Source: an uncultured Chloroflexota bacterium (GTDB taxonomy: Bacteria > Chloroflexota > Anaerolineae > Anaerolineales > Anaerolineaceae). Taken from it: a DNA stretch of 7,751 nucleotides. The stretch's first letter is position 1, and each line of letters opens with the position of its first letter. Shown one piece after another: positions 6,041-7,751 of this stretch. The stretch covers positions 1 through 7,751 of the forward strand of contig CADBKS010000138.1 of NCBI GenBank assembly GCA_902795255.1, read 5' to 3'. A program made the position numbers and the translations under genes. The notes below the pieces were generated by a model. It worked only from the letters and a program-made list of their open reading frames with translations. It was not told the DNA's origin and made no database searches.

Positions 6041-6244
6041 CTTTGAGACTTCTACAGCCCGTAAGCCTTTCCCGTTATCTACCAGTTTAAACGTGACATG
6101 TTCGCCTTCGACGAGGTTTCTGAACCCGCTGCTCTGGATGTCCGAATAATGGACGAAAACTTCTTTTCCGTCTTCAGTAAGAATAAAGCCAAATCCCTTG
6201 CTGGTGTTGAACCACTTAACAGTTCCGTTTAATTTTTCTTCCAT
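6032..6244 (-). CDS. Cold-shock-domain RNA chaperone (CspA family)
   Basis: A 70-residue single-domain protein, the family's usual size. It binds single-stranded RNA and DNA and melts mRNA secondary structure in the cytoplasm. Visible motifs are GTVKWFN (7-13), RNP1 KGFGFI (16-21) and RNP2 VFVHY (29-33), with the aromatic nucleic-acid-binding residues W11, F18, F20, F30 and H32 all in place. The last residues are SKSE. The gene begins 3 nt after the trmFO stop; its AAAGGA ribosome-binding site lies inside the last trmFO codons, so translation is probably coupled to trmFO. No promoter or long cold-shock-type leader of its own is seen, so it is probably expressed with trmFO and not as a classical cold-induced gene. 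Its stop overlaps the opposite-strand membrane-protein gene. Confidence 0.96.
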   Translation of the reverse strand: MEEKLNGTVKWFNTSKGFGFILTEDGKEVFVHYSDIQSSGFRNLVEGEHVTFKLVDNGKGLRAVEVSKSE

Positions 6245-6247
6245 AAA

Positions 6248-7606
6248 TCATAAATCCTTTCTCAAAAAATCCGCCGCGGTATCCAGTGCGCGCTTTCCGT
6301 ATTGTTCTGCACGTTCGCGTTTTGAACGCGAAGCAGATGCGAGCGGCGGTAAAATTCCGAAGTTGGCTTTCATGGGTTGGAAGTGTTTGGCTTCCGCTTC
6401 TGCGATATATTTGAATAATGATCCGGATACGGTTTCATCCGGAAGAATAACAGGTTCTTTGCCGGTGATACTTCGGGCAGCGTTGATCCCGGCGAGCAGT
6501 CCGGCCGCGATATTGCCCATATATCCTTCAACGCCGCATAACTGCCCGGCGAAGAATATGGACGGGTGATCGATCATCTGCAGGGATGCCCTGATGGTAC
6601 CCGGTGCGCAGATGTAGGTATTTCGGTGCATCTGTCCATAACGGACAAACTGCGCATTCTGCAGACCCGGGATCATGCGGAAGACACGCTCCTGCTCTTT
6701 CTGCAGCAGATTGGTCTGGAATCCGACGAGGTTGTAGAGGCTTCCGGACATATCATCCTGCCTCAGCTGCAGAACGGCCCAGGGACGTTTCCCTGTACGG
6801 GGATCCCTGAGCCCCACCGGGCGCATCGGGCCGAATGCCAGTGCCTGCATTGACCGACCCGCAAGGACTTCGACGGGAAGACAGCCTTCGAAAAAGCTCA
6901 TTTTTCCGGCAGAAACGCCTGCGTTGATTTGTTCTTCGAATTCTTTCAGCGGGATCCGCTGAGCGGTCGTCAGTGCGGTAACGAAGGCTTCGTATTCTTC
7001 CTGGTTGAATGGGCAGTTGATGTAATCCCCTTCGTCCTCGTCATTTTTGCTGTATCGTGAGGCGCTGTAAGCGACTGAGAGATCGATCGAGCTGTATTCC
7101 ACGATCGGGGCGATCGCGTCGAAGAAAAACAGGTTATCCGTTCCGCAAAGGCGGGTGATCTCACTGGAGATTGCGGGGGAACTCAGCGGTCCTGATGCAA
7201 TGATCACAGTGCGGTCTTCCGGAACAGTCTTTACCTCTTCGCGGATGATCCGGATGAGGGGCTGTTCTTTCAGCCTCGTTTCTACTTCTGAAGAGAAGAT
7301 CTTCCGGTCAACGGCCAGAGCATTTCCGGCCGGAACAGATGCCTTTTCCGCGCATTCCACCAGCAGCGACTTCATCATCCGAAGTTCTTCCTTGAGAACG
7401 CCGGAAGCTCTGTCTTTAAGGTTGGAGCCGAGTGAATTGGAACAGACCAGTTCAGCGAGATCCCCGCCGATATGGGCGCCGGTTGTTACTTCCGGCCGCA
7501 TTTCATACAGGTCAACAGGAATACCACGCAAAGCTGCCTGCCATGCAGCTTCACATCCGGCGAGTCCTCCGCCAATGATCATGAGCCTGTTTGAATTTGC
7601 CGCCAT
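6248..7606 (-). CDS. trmFO: Folate-dependent tRNA (m5U54) methyltransferase TrmFO
   Basis: Uses 5,10-methylenetetrahydrofolate and FAD to methylate uridine 54 in the T-loop of tRNAs. The 452 residues are full length for the family (about 435-470). The FAD-binding motif IIGGGLAGCEAAW begins at residue 10. EMRP (35-38) and LVCSNSLGS (53-61) follow; C55 corresponds to the active-site cysteine C53 of the Bacillus enzyme. FFEGCLPVEVLAGR (238-251) holds the second catalytic cysteine, C242. Later conserved blocks are FGPMRPVGL (258-266), YNLVGFQTNL (291-300), RYGQMHRNTY (322-331) and QLCGVEGYMGNIAAG (355-369). ATG at 7606 leaves the normal 8 residues before the Rossmann strand, whereas the next ATG (codon 9) would start inside it; yet the first has no ribosome-binding site (see findings). 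First gene of a two-gene unit with csp. Confidence 0.97.
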   Translation of the reverse strand: MAANSNRLMIIGGGLAGCEAAWQAALRGIPVDLYEMRPEVTTGAHIGGDLAELVCSNSLGSNLKDRASGVLKEELRMMKSLLVECAEKASVPAGNALAVDRKIFSSEVETRLKEQPLIRIIREEVKTVPEDRTVIIASGPLSSPAISSEITRLCGTDNLFFFDAIAPIVEYSSIDLSVAYSASRYSKNDEDEGDYINCPFNQEEYEAFVTALTTAQRIPLKEFEEQINAGVSAGKMSFFEGCLPVEVLAGRSMQALAFGPMRPVGLRDPRTGKRPWAVLQLRQDDMSGSLYNLVGFQTNLLQKEQERVFRMIPGLQNAQFVRYGQMHRNTYICAPGTIRASLQMIDHPSIFFAGQLCGVEGYMGNIAAGLLAGINAARSITGKEPVILPDETVSGSLFKYIAEAEAKHFQPMKANFGILPPLASASRSKRERAEQYGKRALDTAADFLRKDL

Positions 7607-7613
7607 ACAAACA

Positions 7614-7636
7614 ATTTTATCATTGAACGAGAAATT
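7614..7636 (-). promoter_or_regulatory. Predicted trmFO promoter, extended -10 type
   Basis: On the minus strand the sequence reads TGATAAAAT, an extended -10 (TG, one base, TAAAAT at 7619-7614). A possible -35, TTGTAA, ends 15 nt upstream, which is short, but an extended -10 often compensates. Seven bases separate the -10 from the trmFO ATG at 7606, so the expected transcription start is at about 7607, leaving almost no leader. There is no other good promoter between here and the terminator at 7694. Confidence 0.45.
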
Positions 7637-7693
7637 ACAATAACCTGATTTCCGTTTTTCCCATAAGATTTATTTATGCATAGTGATCAAAAA

Positions 7694-7721
7694 AAAGGTG
7701 CTTACTAATGTAAGCACCTTT
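7694..7721 (-). terminator. Rho-independent terminator of a minus-strand gene beyond the right edge
   Basis: Perfect 12-bp stem, AAAGGTGCTTAC (7694-7705) with its complement (7710-7721), and a four-base loop. On the minus strand it runs into eight consecutive T (7696-7689). It ends a minus-strand unit that enters from the right. Bases 7722-7751 hold a possible TAA stop at 7744-7742 for that unit, but 30 bases are too few to name the gene or even choose the frame. The spacing to trmFO is 87 bases or more. Confidence 0.9.
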
Positions 7722-7751
7722 CAGTCAGGTTTCCGGGCAGCTTAGCGGAGC

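Noticed and set aside
7155..7643. 162-codon plus-strand ORF opposite the start of trmFO
   Set aside because: It is the antisense shadow of a clearly recognised trmFO; its product is Ser/Arg/Pro-rich without family motifs and it has no ribosome-binding site.
1..7751. CRISPR array, mobile element, defence island, tRNA or riboswitch
   Set aside because: No regularly spaced repeats, transposase or integrase motifs, terminal repeats, tRNA-like folds or riboswitch-type conserved blocks were seen; intergenic gaps are all 145 bp or less.

Overview
The window looks like ordinary bacterial chromosome: compact, mid-GC (roughly 45-50% by eye, not counted), with almost all genes on the minus strand. I recognise a primary sigma factor, nucleoside diphosphate kinase, a DegV protein, an AEC permease, a cold-shock protein, folate-dependent TrmFO and a small GlsB/YeaQ-type membrane protein. 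The sigma factor (short spacer between regions 1 and 2, acidic linker, RNA-polymerase-contacting regions of the kind I associate with Chloroflexota/Anaerolineae) and the presence of TrmFO suggest an anaerobic Anaerolineae-like bacterium. A clostridial-type Firmicute cannot be excluded from the sequence alone.

Layout, read along the minus strand from the right edge. A terminator at 7694-7721 closes a gene lying beyond the window. A weak promoter at 7614-7636 then starts trmFO, followed 3 nt later by a csp gene; the two form a tight operon. The csp tail overlaps by 9 bp the tail of the only plus-strand gene, the small three-helix membrane protein at 5780-6040. That gene is divergent from an AEC-family permease (5693-4761), and both promoters appear to use one palindromic -10 box at 5731-5740. 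The permease is followed by a 190-residue single-pass membrane protein of unknown function, ended by a strong terminator at 4136-4156. A degV gene follows with its own promoter, a candidate operator and a second terminator (3142-3171). Last comes a primary-sigma operon: rpoD, a TPR protein of unknown function, and ndk, which is cut by the left edge.

Functionally these are core information and homeostasis genes: transcription initiation, nucleotide balance, tRNA m5U54 formation, RNA chaperoning, fatty-acid binding and membrane transport. I see no transposase, integrase, CRISPR array, tRNA, rRNA, toxin-antitoxin pair or defence system, and I do not think the window holds a dramatic new system. 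The points most worth following up are small: the uncharacterised TPR protein built into the primary-sigma operon, the shared symmetric -10 element, a near-leaderless trmFO, the trmFO/csp junction with a duplicated start codon, the terminator-less convergent overlap, and a dyad at the degV promoter. No gene-free stretch exceeds 150 bases.
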